Assembly (NCBI GenBank): GCA_023415575.1 | Contig: JAEZKF010000050.1 | Location: forward strand, 1-23,329 | DNA length: 23,329 nucleotides | Direction: 5' to 3' | Source: Bacillota bacterium | GTDB taxonomy: Bacteria; Bacillota; Clostridia; Oscillospirales; Ruminococcaceae | Part shown: positions 13,845 to 21,869 of the stretch, one piece after another | Position numbering within the stretch: position 1 is the stretch's first letter | How the letters are laid out: the number at the start of each line of letters is the position of its first letter | The notes under the pieces: model-generated | Database searches by the model: none | Told to the model about the DNA's origin: nothing | What the model saw: only the letters and a program-made list of their open reading frames with translations | Made by a program: the position numbers and the translations under genes

Positions 13845-14663
13845 ATGAAAGCTCGTTCTCCTGCTGTACCATACCTTGTATGGGCTGTTCTGTTTATTAT
13901 TGTACCGCTATTTTTAGTTGGGCTGTTTGCCTTTACTGATACAAGTGGCTCGTTTACCTTTGACAACATTATAAAGGTTGCGGATTATACCCCCGTCCTT
14001 ATGCGCTCGCTATGGCTTGCTGCGATTGCCACGGCCATCTGCTTGGTTGTGGGCTATCCGCTATCCTATATCATCTCGCGGGCCGAAACCGGCGGGCAGA
14101 ATCTGATGATAATGCTCATCATGCTGCCGATGTGGATGAATTTTTTGCTGCGCACCTACGCGTGGATGACCATTCTTGAAACAAACGGCTTGATTAACCG
14201 GTTTTTCGCCCTGTTCGGCCTTGGACCGTTTGAACTCATCAACACCCCGGGCGCGGTCGTGCTCGGCATGGTGTATAACTACCTGCCCTTTATGATCCTG
14301 CCGCTTTACTCGGTCATGACCAAGATTGACAAGAGCGTCATCGAGGCGGCGCAGGACCTTGGGGCTAACACTTTGGGCGTTTTTTACCGCGTTGTCTTAC
14401 CGCTGAGTATCCCCGGTATAACCACCGGTATTACGATGGTGTTTGTGCCGTCGGTCAGCACCTTTGTCATCTCGCGTATGCTTGGTGGCGGCGGCAACCT
14501 GCTCATCGGCGACCTCATTGACCTTCAGTTCCTCGGTAACGCCTACAACCCGCATTTGGGCTCTGCGATATCGCTTGTACTGATGGTCATCATCCTCTTG
14601 TGCATCGCGGTGATGAACCAGTTTGACGCAAGCGAAGAGGACATGGAGAACATGATTCTCTAA
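13845..14663 (+). CDS. potB: Spermidine/putrescine ABC transporter permease PotB
   Basis: This is a membrane subunit of the polyamine importer, forming the channel with PotC. The 272-aa protein has about six membrane helices: a first helix at about 8-30, and further ones near 53-75, 88-110, 135-155, 192-215 and 240-260. The cytoplasmic EAA coupling loop is at about 167-190 (EAAQDLGANTLGVFYRVVLP), which docks on PotA. Length and order fit PotB. The ribosome binding site GGAAGGG (13830-13836) is eight bases before the ATG. It lies 63 bases after potA and 57 before potC, without a terminator between them. Confidence 0.95.
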   Translation: MKARSPAVPYLVWAVLFIIVPLFLVGLFAFTDTSGSFTFDNIIKVADYTPVLMRSLWLAAIATAICLVVGYPLSYIISRAETGGQNLMIMLIMLPMWMNFLLRTYAWMTILETNGLINRFFALFGLGPFELINTPGAVVLGMVYNYLPFMILPLYSVMTKIDKSVIEAAQDLGANTLGVFYRVVLPLSIPGITTGITMVFVPSVSTFVISRMLGGGGNLLIGDLIDLQFLGNAYNPHLGSAISLVLMVIILLCIAVMNQFDASEEDMENMIL

Positions 14664-14720
14664 TTATACTGCTTTACGCAAAGCAAACTTAGCTTAAAGG
14701 CAAACGGAGGTGGGGCACTG

Positions 14721-15521
14721 ATGTCCAAAACACTATCGCGACTGTACGTCGGCCTTGTTTACCTGTTCTTATATGCACCCATCGCGGTGCTTATCATCTT
14801 CTCTTTTAACTCATCCAAAAGCCGCAACGTGTGGACGGGCTTTACGCTGGATTGGTATGTTCGCCTGTTCCAAAACGAGACGATTATCTCATCCCTGCTC
14901 AACACCCTGCTTGTCGCTGCAGTATCATCGGTAATTGCGACTGTGCTCGGCACCATGGCAGCGGTGGGCATCCATTCCATGAACAAGAAAATGCGGTCTT
15001 TGGTTATCAATATGACCTATCTGCCGGTCATCAACCCCGAGATTGTAACGGGCGTATCGCTGATGCTGCTCTTCGTGTTTGCGAGAATCAGCCTTGGCTA
15101 CGTCACCCTGATTATTGCGCATATCACGTTTAATATCCCCTATGTAATACTCAATGTAATGCCTAAAATCCGCCAGATGGACAGCCATATCTACGAGGCG
15201 GCGCAGGATTTGGGGTGTGATCGTTTCAGCGCCTTCTTTAAGGTTGTGCTGCCGCAGATTATGCCCGGAATTGTCACCGGCTTTTTGATGGCGTTTACCT
15301 ACTCAATTGATGACTTTGTCATCAGCTATTTTACAAGCGGACCCAGCTCTCAGACGCTTCCCATCACCATCTTCTCCATGACGCGCAAGAAGGTAAGCCC
15401 TGAGATTAACGCCCTGTCCGCCATCATCTTTGTCATCGTGCTTACAATCCTTATCATTATGAACATTAAGGATGCGAATATTTACAGGAGAAGGATTAAG
15501 AAGGAGAGTGAAAGAATTTGA
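14721..15521 (+). CDS. potC: Spermidine/putrescine ABC transporter permease PotC
   Basis: This is the second permease subunit of the polyamine importer, 266 aa with about six membrane helices. The N-terminal helix runs through LYVGLVYLFLYAPIAVLIIF, a PotC-like pattern with the following SFNSSKS. The EAA loop (EAAQDLGCDRFSAFFKVVLP, about 159-178) contacts PotA. The region FTYSIDDFVISYFTSGP (about 192-208) is also characteristic of PotC. The ribosome binding site CGGAGGTGGGG (14704-14714) is strong. Its TGA stop (15519-15521) overlaps the TTG start of potD by four bases, which implies translational coupling. Confidence 0.96.
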   Translation: MSKTLSRLYVGLVYLFLYAPIAVLIIFSFNSSKSRNVWTGFTLDWYVRLFQNETIISSLLNTLLVAAVSSVIATVLGTMAAVGIHSMNKKMRSLVINMTYLPVINPEIVTGVSLMLLFVFARISLGYVTLIIAHITFNIPYVILNVMPKIRQMDSHIYEAAQDLGCDRFSAFFKVVLPQIMPGIVTGFLMAFTYSIDDFVISYFTSGPSSQTLPITIFSMTRKKVSPEINALSAIIFVIVLTILIIMNIKDANIYRRRIKKESERI

Positions 15522-16726
15522 AACGTCTTGTATGTTTCATAGTAGCAATCTGTGCCGTGCTTGTACTTGCGGTTCCCGTTATGGCAGAGGTTGCCGTAGA
15601 GAACCCTGATATCTACGGCGGCTATGCAGGGAAGGACATTACGCTCAACGTCTATAACTGGGGCGAGTATATCTCCGACGGTGCAGACGACTCGCTGAAC
15701 ATCAACGAGGAGTTTGAGGCCCTGACCGGCGTCAACGTTCAGTATTCCACATTTGCCTCTAACGAGGAGCTTTATGCAAAGCTCAAGAGCGGTGGTTCGC
15801 AGTACGATGTCATCATCCCGTCTGACTACATGATTAGCAGAATGATTAAAGAGGATATGCTCGAGCCGCTTGATTTTTCGCGCATACCCAACTTCTCCAT
15901 GATCATGGACGAGTTCAAAAACCCCAACTATGACCCCGAGAACAAGTACAGTGTGCCCTATATGTGGGGTACGGTGGGCATTATCTATAACACCGAGATG
16001 GTTACCAAACCTGTCACGAGCTGGGACATCCTGTGGGATGAGACCTACAAAGGCAAGATACTTATGTTCTCCAACTCCCGCGATGCGTTCGGCATCTCGC
16101 TTCTCAGACTCGGATACTCTCTGAATACCGAGGATGAGGCACAGATTCGTGCCGCCAGCGATGAACTCAAAAAGCAAAAGCCGCTGGTGCAGATGTATGT
16201 CATGGATGAAATCTTCGACAAGATGCAGGGCGGAGAGGCTGCCATTGCCCCCTACTACGCAGGCGATGCCATCACCATGATGGAAACCAATCCGAAGCTT
16301 GCATATGCGGTTCCCGAGGAGGGCACAAACCGCTTTGTGGACGCCATGTGCATCCCCAAGGGCGCGCCCAATAAGGAAGTAGCGGAGCTGTACATCAACT
16401 TCATGACCGAGACAGAGGTTGCCGCAGCCAACTGCGAGTACATTGGCTACTCCACCCCCCAGCGGGAGACCTATAAAATCCTTGATTCGGAGATAACAGG
16501 CAACGAGATTGCCTACCCCTCCGAGGAGGTTTTAGCAAAAACCGAGAGCTTTATCAACCTTTCGGACAGCACCAACGCCCTGATTGACAGCCTGTGGACC
16601 GAGCTGCTCGGCGCAAATGCCAAGAGCAGCAGCTGGATGATTCTTGTGCTGCTCGCGGTTGCCGTAGCAATCGCCGTTGGTCTGCCCATTTACAGAAAGG
16701 CTAAAAAGAACCGCCAAAACTATTAA
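15518..16726 (+). CDS. potD: Polyamine-binding protein PotD with a C-terminal membrane anchor
   Basis: This is the extracellular spermidine/putrescine-binding subunit of the importer, 402 aa. Residues 1-23 form a signal peptide ending VMA before EVAVEN. There is no lipobox cysteine at the cleavage site, although Gram-positive binding proteins are usually lipoproteins. The mature part has PotD features: LNVYNWGEYIS (43-53), YDVIIPSDYMISRMI (96-110), and VPYMWGTVGIIYNT (146-159). Residues 373-392 are a hydrophobic helix followed by RKAKKNRQ, so the protein is probably held by a C-terminal membrane segment. It starts with TTG, overlapping the potC stop. AAGGAGAG (15501-15508) is nine bases upstream. 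A strong terminator follows. Confidence 0.95.
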   Translation: MKRLVCFIVAICAVLVLAVPVMAEVAVENPDIYGGYAGKDITLNVYNWGEYISDGADDSLNINEEFEALTGVNVQYSTFASNEELYAKLKSGGSQYDVIIPSDYMISRMIKEDMLEPLDFSRIPNFSMIMDEFKNPNYDPENKYSVPYMWGTVGIIYNTEMVTKPVTSWDILWDETYKGKILMFSNSRDAFGISLLRLGYSLNTEDEAQIRAASDELKKQKPLVQMYVMDEIFDKMQGGEAAIAPYYAGDAITMMETNPKLAYAVPEEGTNRFVDAMCIPKGAPNKEVAELYINFMTETEVAAANCEYIGYSTPQRETYKILDSEITGNEIAYPSEEVLAKTESFINLSDSTNALIDSLWTELLGANAKSSSWMILVLLAVAVAIAVGLPIYRKAKKNRQNY

Positions 16727-16745
16727 GCCAGCTTTATAGAGATAA

Positions 16746-16789
16746 AACAGCCTAGCATTCTGCTTAGCAGAATGTTAGGCTGTTTTTGT
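16746..16789 (+). terminator. Terminator of the potABCD operon
   Basis: An 18-bp stem (16746-16763 with 16767-16784, one G-T pair) with a TTA loop runs into TTTTTG. It starts 20 bases after the potD stop. Confidence 0.93.
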
Positions 16790-16829
16790 AATATATAAGG
16801 AGAATGTATATAATTTGGGGAAATATTGG

Positions 16830-16858
16830 TTGAATATTGTGATAAAATTGTGTATAAT
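16830..16858 (+). promoter_or_regulatory. Promoter of the GGDEF-EAL gene
   Basis: The -35 is TTGAAT (16830-16835) and the -10 is TATAAT (16853-16858), with a 17-bp spacer. It lies inside the open frame upstream of the GTG at 16892 and so argues that translation starts at the GTG, not further upstream. Confidence 0.8.
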
Positions 16859-16891
16859 GTAGATAAATCGCGCGCAAGAGGGGGTGGCATT

Positions 16892-19255
16892 GTGAAGTTA
16901 GGACAAAAGTTGTTGCTGATTATGACAGTCGGCATGATTATTGTCACCCTTGCAATCTTTGCGCTTACCAATGGGGTAGCCATGAACTACATCGAGCAGG
17001 AGGAAAGGCGCAGTATTGTAAAAAGCTATGAGAACACCACCTTCCTGCTTGAGAGCGAGGCGCGCTCCCTGCGCCGTTCTCTGAATGACCGGGCCAGATC
17101 CGATGCCGCCTACCAATTTGTCATCACCCCAACCCGGGAGTATGTGATAGAAAATTTAACGGAAGAGTCCATTTCCGCCCTTGAAATCAACTACATCTTC
17201 TTTCTGGACTCTAATGCAAGGCTGCTCTACTTTAATACAGAGCGGGTCGCCCCTTCGGTTCGCAGCAAGGAAAAGACGGAGCTGTTGGGCCGCATCATCG
17301 AGCGATGGGGGGATGGGTCTTTTTCACTTGAAGAGCCCTATCTCGGTCTTACCATCATCGGCGACCACCTGTTAATGGTAGGGGGAACGCCCATTACCAC
17401 GACCGACGGCAGTCAGTCCTCCGGCTATCTCATTATGGCGCGTTATCTTGACAATGATTTTTTGCAGGATTTGAGCAGTATTCTGGGGGTAACGGTTAAA
17501 GTAAATAGCTCTTCCGCCCCATGGCCCTTTGCAGACGAAGTAAGCGGAATGGGTATCCAAAGTAGAAAAAGCAGAAATGCTTTGGATTTTGATGAAACCA
17601 ATCTGGTGTTATCGCCTCAGCAAAACTATGTTATGGCGCAAAACATCCTGTACGACAGCCTGACCGGTACCGCAATTGAGTTTCATTTCGGCCTGAGCAG
17701 AGAGTCCTATCAGTACGGGCTCTCAACAATGAAGGTCATTTTGGCCGTCGCAATAACGGTTATCGCCATTATATCCTCTGTCATAATCCTGTTTTTTAAC
17801 CGCACCATCCTTTCCCGCATCAAAAAGCTCAGCAGTTTTTTGGATATGGTGGCTAAGGGCAGAGATACCACACAAAAGGTATCGATACCGGGAAACGATG
17901 AGGTAGCGGCGCTTGCAGAGCATACCAACACCATGCTTGCCCATATCAACAAGACCGAAGAAACCCTAAAGTGGCAGGCTACGCATGATCCCTTAAGCGG
18001 GCTGTATAACCGCCATCACTTTATGCAGTTAGTGAATGATGCCATCAGCACGGCAAGGCGCGGCGACCAGTATGCCCTGATGCTCATTGAGATGACCAAC
18101 TTCAAGGCGCTCAAAACCATGCGGGGACAGGCAGCAGGGGATTCCATCATCACGGCGCTGGGGGGCAGACTGCGCGAATTTAGCATGTGCAAGATGGTTG
18201 CGGCGCGCATGGGCCGAAACGAATACGCCGTACTCCTTAACCTTCGCGGTGATTACGACATCAACGACCTGTCAAACAAGCTGGTTGATGAGCTTTGCAG
18301 ACCCATAGAAATGAGCGAGGATCAGGTCACTGCAGAGATCAATGCAGGTGTTGCGTTTTACCCGAGGCACGCATCCGGTATCGAAAGCCTTTTCCAGTGC
18401 GCGGACCTTGCGCTTACTGCGGCCAAGGAGGAGGGCAATAATATAATCCGGCGGTATGAGCCCTATATGGCCCAGCGGTTTCTTGACAGGCTCAGTATCC
18501 TTAACGATTTGGGCCGTGCCATTAAAAACAACGAGTTCTCCCTGCGCTACCAACCGCAGGTGGATGCCAAAACGGGCGAGATTGTCGGCGCGGAGGCGCT
18601 GATTCGGTGGGAGCATCCCGAAAAGGGGCTTATCTCGCCGATGGAGTTTATCCCGCTTGCCGAACAGAGCAGGAAGATAATAGACATCGGCAGGTGGGTA
18701 CTATTTCAGGCCTGTAAGGATGCGATGGAATGGATATTGCCGTGGACGGTGTCGGTAAACATCTCCGCCCAGCAGGTCAGGCAGCGCAACTTTATTGATG
18801 AGGTCGCCCAGGCCCTCAAAGAGTCAGGCTTGCCGCCCGAGCGTCTGGTGCTTGAGATTACCGAATCGGCCTTTATCAACGACAAAAACAGCCTTAAGGA
18901 TATGATGGTGCAGTTCCACAAGCTCGGCATATCAATCTCCATCGATGACTTCGGCACAGGGTATTCCTCGCTAAACTATCTGCACGACTTCCCAATGGAC
19001 GAGCTGAAGATAGACCGATCCTTTGTCAGTGCAATCGGCACCGACATGGAGACTTCTTCCATTATTGAGACTATTATTGTGCTTGCTAAGAATCTGCATC
19101 TAAAGACTGTTGCCGAGGGGGTAGAAACCCAGTTTCAGGCGAACTTCCTGCACCGCAAGGGGTGTTCGCATTTTCAAGGGTACCTCTATAGCAAGCCGGT
19201 CTTACAAGAAGAGATTTTGCAAAAGCAAAAGGAAAGTCTTAAAGAAAAGATTTAA
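16892..19255 (+). CDS. Membrane-bound c-di-GMP phosphodiesterase with degenerate GGDEF and intact EAL domain
   Basis: With the GTG start the protein has 787 aa. It has a membrane helix at about 5-30, an extracellular sensory region (about 31-278, CHASE4-like by position but not clearly assigned), and a second helix near 281-304. A HAMP linker follows (about 304-356), then GGDEF (about 360-520) and EAL (about 530-780). The GGDEF signature is GRNEY (441-445) and the metal-site aspartates are replaced (IEMTNFK), so cyclase activity is unlikely. The EAL domain keeps EALIRW (Glu568), NIS (Asn623), EITES (Glu655), DDFGTGYSS (Asp685/686), KIDRSF (Lys706) and VAEGVET (Glu742), so it should hydrolyse c-di-GMP to pGpG. 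GAGGGGGTGG (16878-16887) serves the GTG. It has its own promoter and is not in the pot operon. Confidence 0.93.
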   Translation: MKLGQKLLLIMTVGMIIVTLAIFALTNGVAMNYIEQEERRSIVKSYENTTFLLESEARSLRRSLNDRARSDAAYQFVITPTREYVIENLTEESISALEINYIFFLDSNARLLYFNTERVAPSVRSKEKTELLGRIIERWGDGSFSLEEPYLGLTIIGDHLLMVGGTPITTTDGSQSSGYLIMARYLDNDFLQDLSSILGVTVKVNSSSAPWPFADEVSGMGIQSRKSRNALDFDETNLVLSPQQNYVMAQNILYDSLTGTAIEFHFGLSRESYQYGLSTMKVILAVAITVIAIISSVIILFFNRTILSRIKKLSSFLDMVAKGRDTTQKVSIPGNDEVAALAEHTNTMLAHINKTEETLKWQATHDPLSGLYNRHHFMQLVNDAISTARRGDQYALMLIEMTNFKALKTMRGQAAGDSIITALGGRLREFSMCKMVAARMGRNEYAVLLNLRGDYDINDLSNKLVDELCRPIEMSEDQVTAEINAGVAFYPRHASGIESLFQCADLALTAAKEEGNNIIRRYEPYMAQRFLDRLSILNDLGRAIKNNEFSLRYQPQVDAKTGEIVGAEALIRWEHPEKGLISPMEFIPLAEQSRKIIDIGRWVLFQACKDAMEWILPWTVSVNISAQQVRQRNFIDEVAQALKESGLPPERLVLEITESAFINDKNSLKDMMVQFHKLGISISIDDFGTGYSSLNYLHDFPMDELKIDRSFVSAIGTDMETSSIIETIIVLAKNLHLKTVAEGVETQFQANFLHRKGCSHFQGYLYSKPVLQEEILQKQKESLKEKI

Positions 19256-19294
19256 AAGCGGTCAATGGGCTTATAGCCCTTTGACCGCTTTTTC
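19254..19294. terminator. Shared terminator that overlaps the end of the malY-like gene
   Basis: AAAGCGGTCAA and GGGC (within 19255-19270) pair with GCCC and TTGACCGCTTT (19276-19291), followed on the plus strand by TT and CTATG. On the minus strand the stem runs into TTTTAAATC. The stem covers the stop codon and last codons of the convergent gene ending at 19271. Confidence 0.85.
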
Positions 19295-20446
19295 TATGCG
19301 CAATAGCGCTTCTTGTACAATCGAGCGAGGACATGCGATGTTAATGCGCTGAAATCCGCTGCCGCACTCGCCGAACATGGTGCCGGCATCAAGCCACAGC
19401 TTTGCCTTGTGAACGATGAGCTCATCAAGGGCCTTGTCGTCTAAGCCAAGACCGGAGCAATCGAGCCATACCAGATAGGTGCCCTCGGGCTCCACTAAGC
19501 GGATGCCCGGCAGGCGGTCACGCACAAACTCGCGGACCAAGGCAAGGTTTCCCGCAAGATACTGCAAAAGCCCTTCAAGCCATTCTTCTCCGTGCTCATA
19601 CGCTGCCTTACAGGCGATATAGCCCATGATGTTCGGCTCGTCATAACCAGCGCAAAGCATCTCGTGGCGGAACCTGCGCCGAAGCGATTCGTTTTGGATG
19701 AAGATGTTTGAAATCTGCAATCCCGCAAGATTAAAGGTCTTGCTCGGAGAGGTGCAGGTAATGGTCTTTTGCGCAAACCTGGGGTCTATCGAGGAGAACA
19801 CCGTGTGTTTGTGGCCTTCATACACAAAGTCAGCATGTATCTCATCAGAAACGATGAGGACATCGTGCTTGAGGCAGATTTCACCCAAGCGCATAAGCTC
19901 TTCTTTGGTCCAGACGCGGCCCACAGGGTTGTGGGGGCTGCACAGGATAAACAGACGAACCTTGTTTTTGATGATCTTGTCCTCAAAGTCGGCAAAGTCA
20001 ATATGGTACCTGCCGTCTTCATAGACAAGCTGATTTACCACTAAGGTGCGGCCGTTTCTGGTCACCGCCGACGCAAAGGGGTAATAGACCGGCTGCTGAA
20101 TGATAACGGCATCCCCGGGGCTTGTAAAGGCGCGCACAGCAGTGTTGATGGCAAACACCACGCCGGGGGTCTTTATGAGCCATTCGCGTTTGATATCCCA
20201 CGAAAAGCGGCGTGCAAACCAGTCTTTGAGGACGCTAAAGTAGTCGTCTCTGGTATCGCTGTATCCGAAAACGGGGTGGTCGCAGCGCTTTTTCAAGGCC
20301 TCGATGATTGCGGGACACACGGCAAAATCCATGTCCGCTACCCACATCGACAGGATATCCTTGGGCATACCCCGTTCTGCATAGAAATCGTGTTTGAGCG
20401 AATCGGTGTTGGTTCGGTCAATGAGTTCATCAAAGTTATAGGCCAT
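19271..20446 (-). CDS. MalY/PatB family PLP-dependent aminotransferase-fold enzyme (cystathionine beta-lyase type)
   Basis: This is a fold-type I PLP enzyme of 391 aa. Members of this subgroup cleave the C-S bond of cystathionine or cysteine (giving homocysteine or sulfide, with pyruvate and ammonia); some act as aminotransferases. The N-terminus (FDELIDRTNTDSLKHD, then ILSMWVADMDF) is typical of MalY/PatB. PLP contacts are seen in SPHNPVGRVWT (170-180), SDEIHADF (200-207) and SPSKTFNLAGLQ, with Schiff-base Lys236. It starts three bases after the stop of the transsulfuration gene, and its ribosome binding site AAAGGA lies within that gene's last codons, so the two are translationally coupled. 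The pair suggests a cysteine/methionine interconversion or cysteine breakdown unit. Confidence 0.92.
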   Translation of the reverse strand: MAYNFDELIDRTNTDSLKHDFYAERGMPKDILSMWVADMDFAVCPAIIEALKKRCDHPVFGYSDTRDDYFSVLKDWFARRFSWDIKREWLIKTPGVVFAINTAVRAFTSPGDAVIIQQPVYYPFASAVTRNGRTLVVNQLVYEDGRYHIDFADFEDKIIKNKVRLFILCSPHNPVGRVWTKEELMRLGEICLKHDVLIVSDEIHADFVYEGHKHTVFSSIDPRFAQKTITCTSPSKTFNLAGLQISNIFIQNESLRRRFRHEMLCAGYDEPNIMGYIACKAAYEHGEEWLEGLLQYLAGNLALVREFVRDRLPGIRLVEPEGTYLVWLDCSGLGLDDKALDELIVHKAKLWLDAGTMFGECGSGFQRINIACPRSIVQEALLRIEKAVKGL

Positions 20447-20449
20447 TTT

Positions 20450-21589
20450 TTACAATCCTTTCAGACCATTCTCAAGATCGGATATGAGGTCGGCAGCACT
20501 TTCCAATCCAACAGAAAGGCGCACCAACCGGTCGGTGATGCCCTTTTGCTCGCGGATTTCTGCCGGAACGTCTGCATGGGTCTGCAGCATGGGATAGGTA
20601 ATCAGCGATTCCACCCCGCCGAGGCTCTCGGCGTACTGGATGATGCGGACGTTTTCAAGCAGGTGGCGGGCAGTCTCGGCGGTATCAGTCTCAAACGAGA
20701 TCATCGCGCCAAAGCCCGATGCCTGCCGGCAGGACACCTCATAGCCCGGGTGGCTGGGCAGTCCCACATAATGCACTGCACGCACCTTTTTATGCGCAGT
20801 AAGCCACTCGGCGATTGTCTTGGCCGTCTCTTGCTGGCGCTCCATGCGAACAGGCAGGGTCTTAATCCCGCGCAAGATAAGCCAACTGTCAAAAGGGGAG
20901 AGGCAGGCGCCTGTGGTCTTGTAGATAAATCGCAGCTGCTCGGCAAGTGCGCTGTCCTTTACAGCCAGAAAGCCCGCGAGGGTGTCGTTATGACCGCCCA
21001 GGTATTTCGTGCCGCTGTGCAGGACAATATCCGCACCTAGGCTAAGCGGACGCATAAACAGCGGAGTCAAAAAGGTGTTGTCCACAATTAGCAAGATACC
21101 TTTGTCTGCTATAAGCCTTGCAACTGCCGCTATATCGGTCACCTGCATCATGGGGTTGGTGGGTGTTTCCACAAAGATTGCCTTGGTGGAGGCGGTCAGG
21201 CTCTGTTCTACCAGCTCAAGGCACGAGGTGTCGACATAATCGATGGCAATCCCGTTCTTTCTTGAGATATGCTCAAACAGCCTGAGCGAGCCGCCGTACA
21301 GGTCATCCGATGCGATGATATGGTCTCCCGGAGAGAACAGCTCCATCAGGGTGGTAACAGCGGCCATACCGGAAGAAAACGCAAGGGCATCCGCAGCGCC
21401 CTCAAGCTGGGCAAGCATCTGTTCGAGTTGCTCGCGCGTGGGGTTTTGCGTGCGGGAATAATCATAACCGGTGCTCATTCCAACACCGGGATGCGAAAAG
21501 GTCGCGGTTTGATAGATGGGAACACTAATCGCCCCCATCGGGTTTACCTTTTTATCCGTTAAATGAATACAGGCAGTAGAAAAGTCCAT
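20450..21589 (-). CDS. Transsulfuration enzyme, Cys/Met metabolism PLP family (cystathionine gamma-synthase/gamma-lyase type)
   Basis: This is a cytosolic PLP enzyme of 379 aa. It begins MDFSTACIHLTDKK, has YSRTQNPTR (Tyr44, Arg46, PLP phosphate contacts from the partner subunit) and ETPTNPMMQVTDI (141-153). The cofactor aspartate is in IVDNTF (Asp170), and the Schiff-base lysine is in LHSGTKYLGGHND (Lys195). The sequence alone does not separate cystathionine gamma-synthase, gamma-lyase and related sulfhydrylases. Pairing with a MalY/PatB lyase fits either methionine synthesis through cystathionine or cysteine breakdown. The frame is open to 21634, but the ATG at 21589 has AAAGGAGG (21607-21600) ideally placed and the normal N-terminus. 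That Shine-Dalgarno touches the stop codon of a leader ORF. Confidence 0.93.
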   Translation of the reverse strand: MDFSTACIHLTDKKVNPMGAISVPIYQTATFSHPGVGMSTGYDYSRTQNPTREQLEQMLAQLEGAADALAFSSGMAAVTTLMELFSPGDHIIASDDLYGGSLRLFEHISRKNGIAIDYVDTSCLELVEQSLTASTKAIFVETPTNPMMQVTDIAAVARLIADKGILLIVDNTFLTPLFMRPLSLGADIVLHSGTKYLGGHNDTLAGFLAVKDSALAEQLRFIYKTTGACLSPFDSWLILRGIKTLPVRMERQQETAKTIAEWLTAHKKVRAVHYVGLPSHPGYEVSCRQASGFGAMISFETDTAETARHLLENVRIIQYAESLGGVESLITYPMLQTHADVPAEIREQKGITDRLVRLSVGLESAADLISDLENGLKGL

Positions 21590-21606
21590 AACAAAAAATC
21601 CTCCTT

Positions 21607-21681
21607 TCAAAATACGGCCGACCATGCGGCGCACATTCGAAACACAGAGGCATGAGGAATAATATTATGTTGAAGCAGCAT
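21607..21681 (-). CDS. Candidate 24-aa leader peptide of the sulfur amino acid operon
   Basis: The ORF has a strong ribosome binding site, AAAGGAGAG (21698-21690), eight bases before its ATG. The peptide starts MLLQHNIIPHASVF and continues RMCAAWSAVF before TGA. It carries adjacent Met and Cys and one Trp near the C-terminus. The last base of its stop codon is the first base of the Shine-Dalgarno of the transsulfuration gene. This geometry suits control by ribosome stalling or translational coupling in response to cysteine or methionine. I know of no named family for it. It is too short for length-based statistics, so the case rests on the ribosome binding site, position and composition. Confidence 0.6.
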   Translation of the reverse strand: MLLQHNIIPHASVFRMCAAWSAVF

Positions 21682-21689
21682 GTCAGCGT

Positions 21690-21714
21690 CTCTCCTTTCC
21701 CCAAAAAGGAAGAG
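21690..21714 (-). promoter_or_regulatory. Hairpin sequestering the leader ORF Shine-Dalgarno
   Basis: On the minus strand CTCTTCCTTT (21714-21705) pairs with AAAGGAGAG (21698-21690), with one bulged T and a six-base loop TTGGGG. The 3' arm is the whole ribosome binding site of the leader ORF. Confidence 0.5.
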
Positions 21715-21739
21715 TGAAAAGAGGGGTGTAATTAGGTCC

Positions 21740-21769
21740 ATGATATGGCATAACAGGACTTTTTGTCAA
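21740..21769 (-). promoter_or_regulatory. Promoter of the sulfur amino acid operon
   Basis: On the minus strand TTGACA (21769-21764), an 18-bp spacer, and TATCAT (21745-21740) predict a start near 21733, about 50 bases before the leader ORF. Part of the 21682-21991 gap is thus explained by this promoter and the divergent one at 21841-21869. Confidence 0.75.
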
Positions 21770-21840
21770 CCTTATTTTTGGCAAAAACAACATAAAATAC
21801 GATGTTTTATTTTTCATAAAGTCGAATTCATTCATGGGGC

Positions 21841-21869
21841 TGGATAAAATATTAAAAAGAATGTATAAT
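21841..21869 (+). promoter_or_regulatory. Promoter of the acyltransferase gene
   Basis: The -35-like TGGATA (21841-21846), a 17-bp spacer, and consensus TATAAT (21864-21869) give a leader of about 115 nt to the ATG at 21992. Confidence 0.65.

Noticed and set aside
16826..16891. Upstream TTG start for the GGDEF-EAL protein
   Set aside because: A TTGAAT-17-TATAAT promoter lies inside this extension, and the GTG at 16892 has a strong ribosome binding site.
20276..21040. 254-codon plus-strand frame opposite the PLP genes
   Set aside because: It is antisense to two intact PLP enzymes with all catalytic motifs, and has no ribosome binding site or recognisable fold.
21590..21634. N-terminal extension of the transsulfuration enzyme
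   Set aside because: The ATG at 21589 has the ideal ribosome binding site and family N-terminus; the extension overlaps the leader ORF.
21600..21740. S-box (SAM) or T-box riboswitch in front of the sulfur operon
   Set aside because: The leader is too short and lacks the T-box GGTGG sequence and the SAM aptamer core; only the small ORF and SD hairpin are present.
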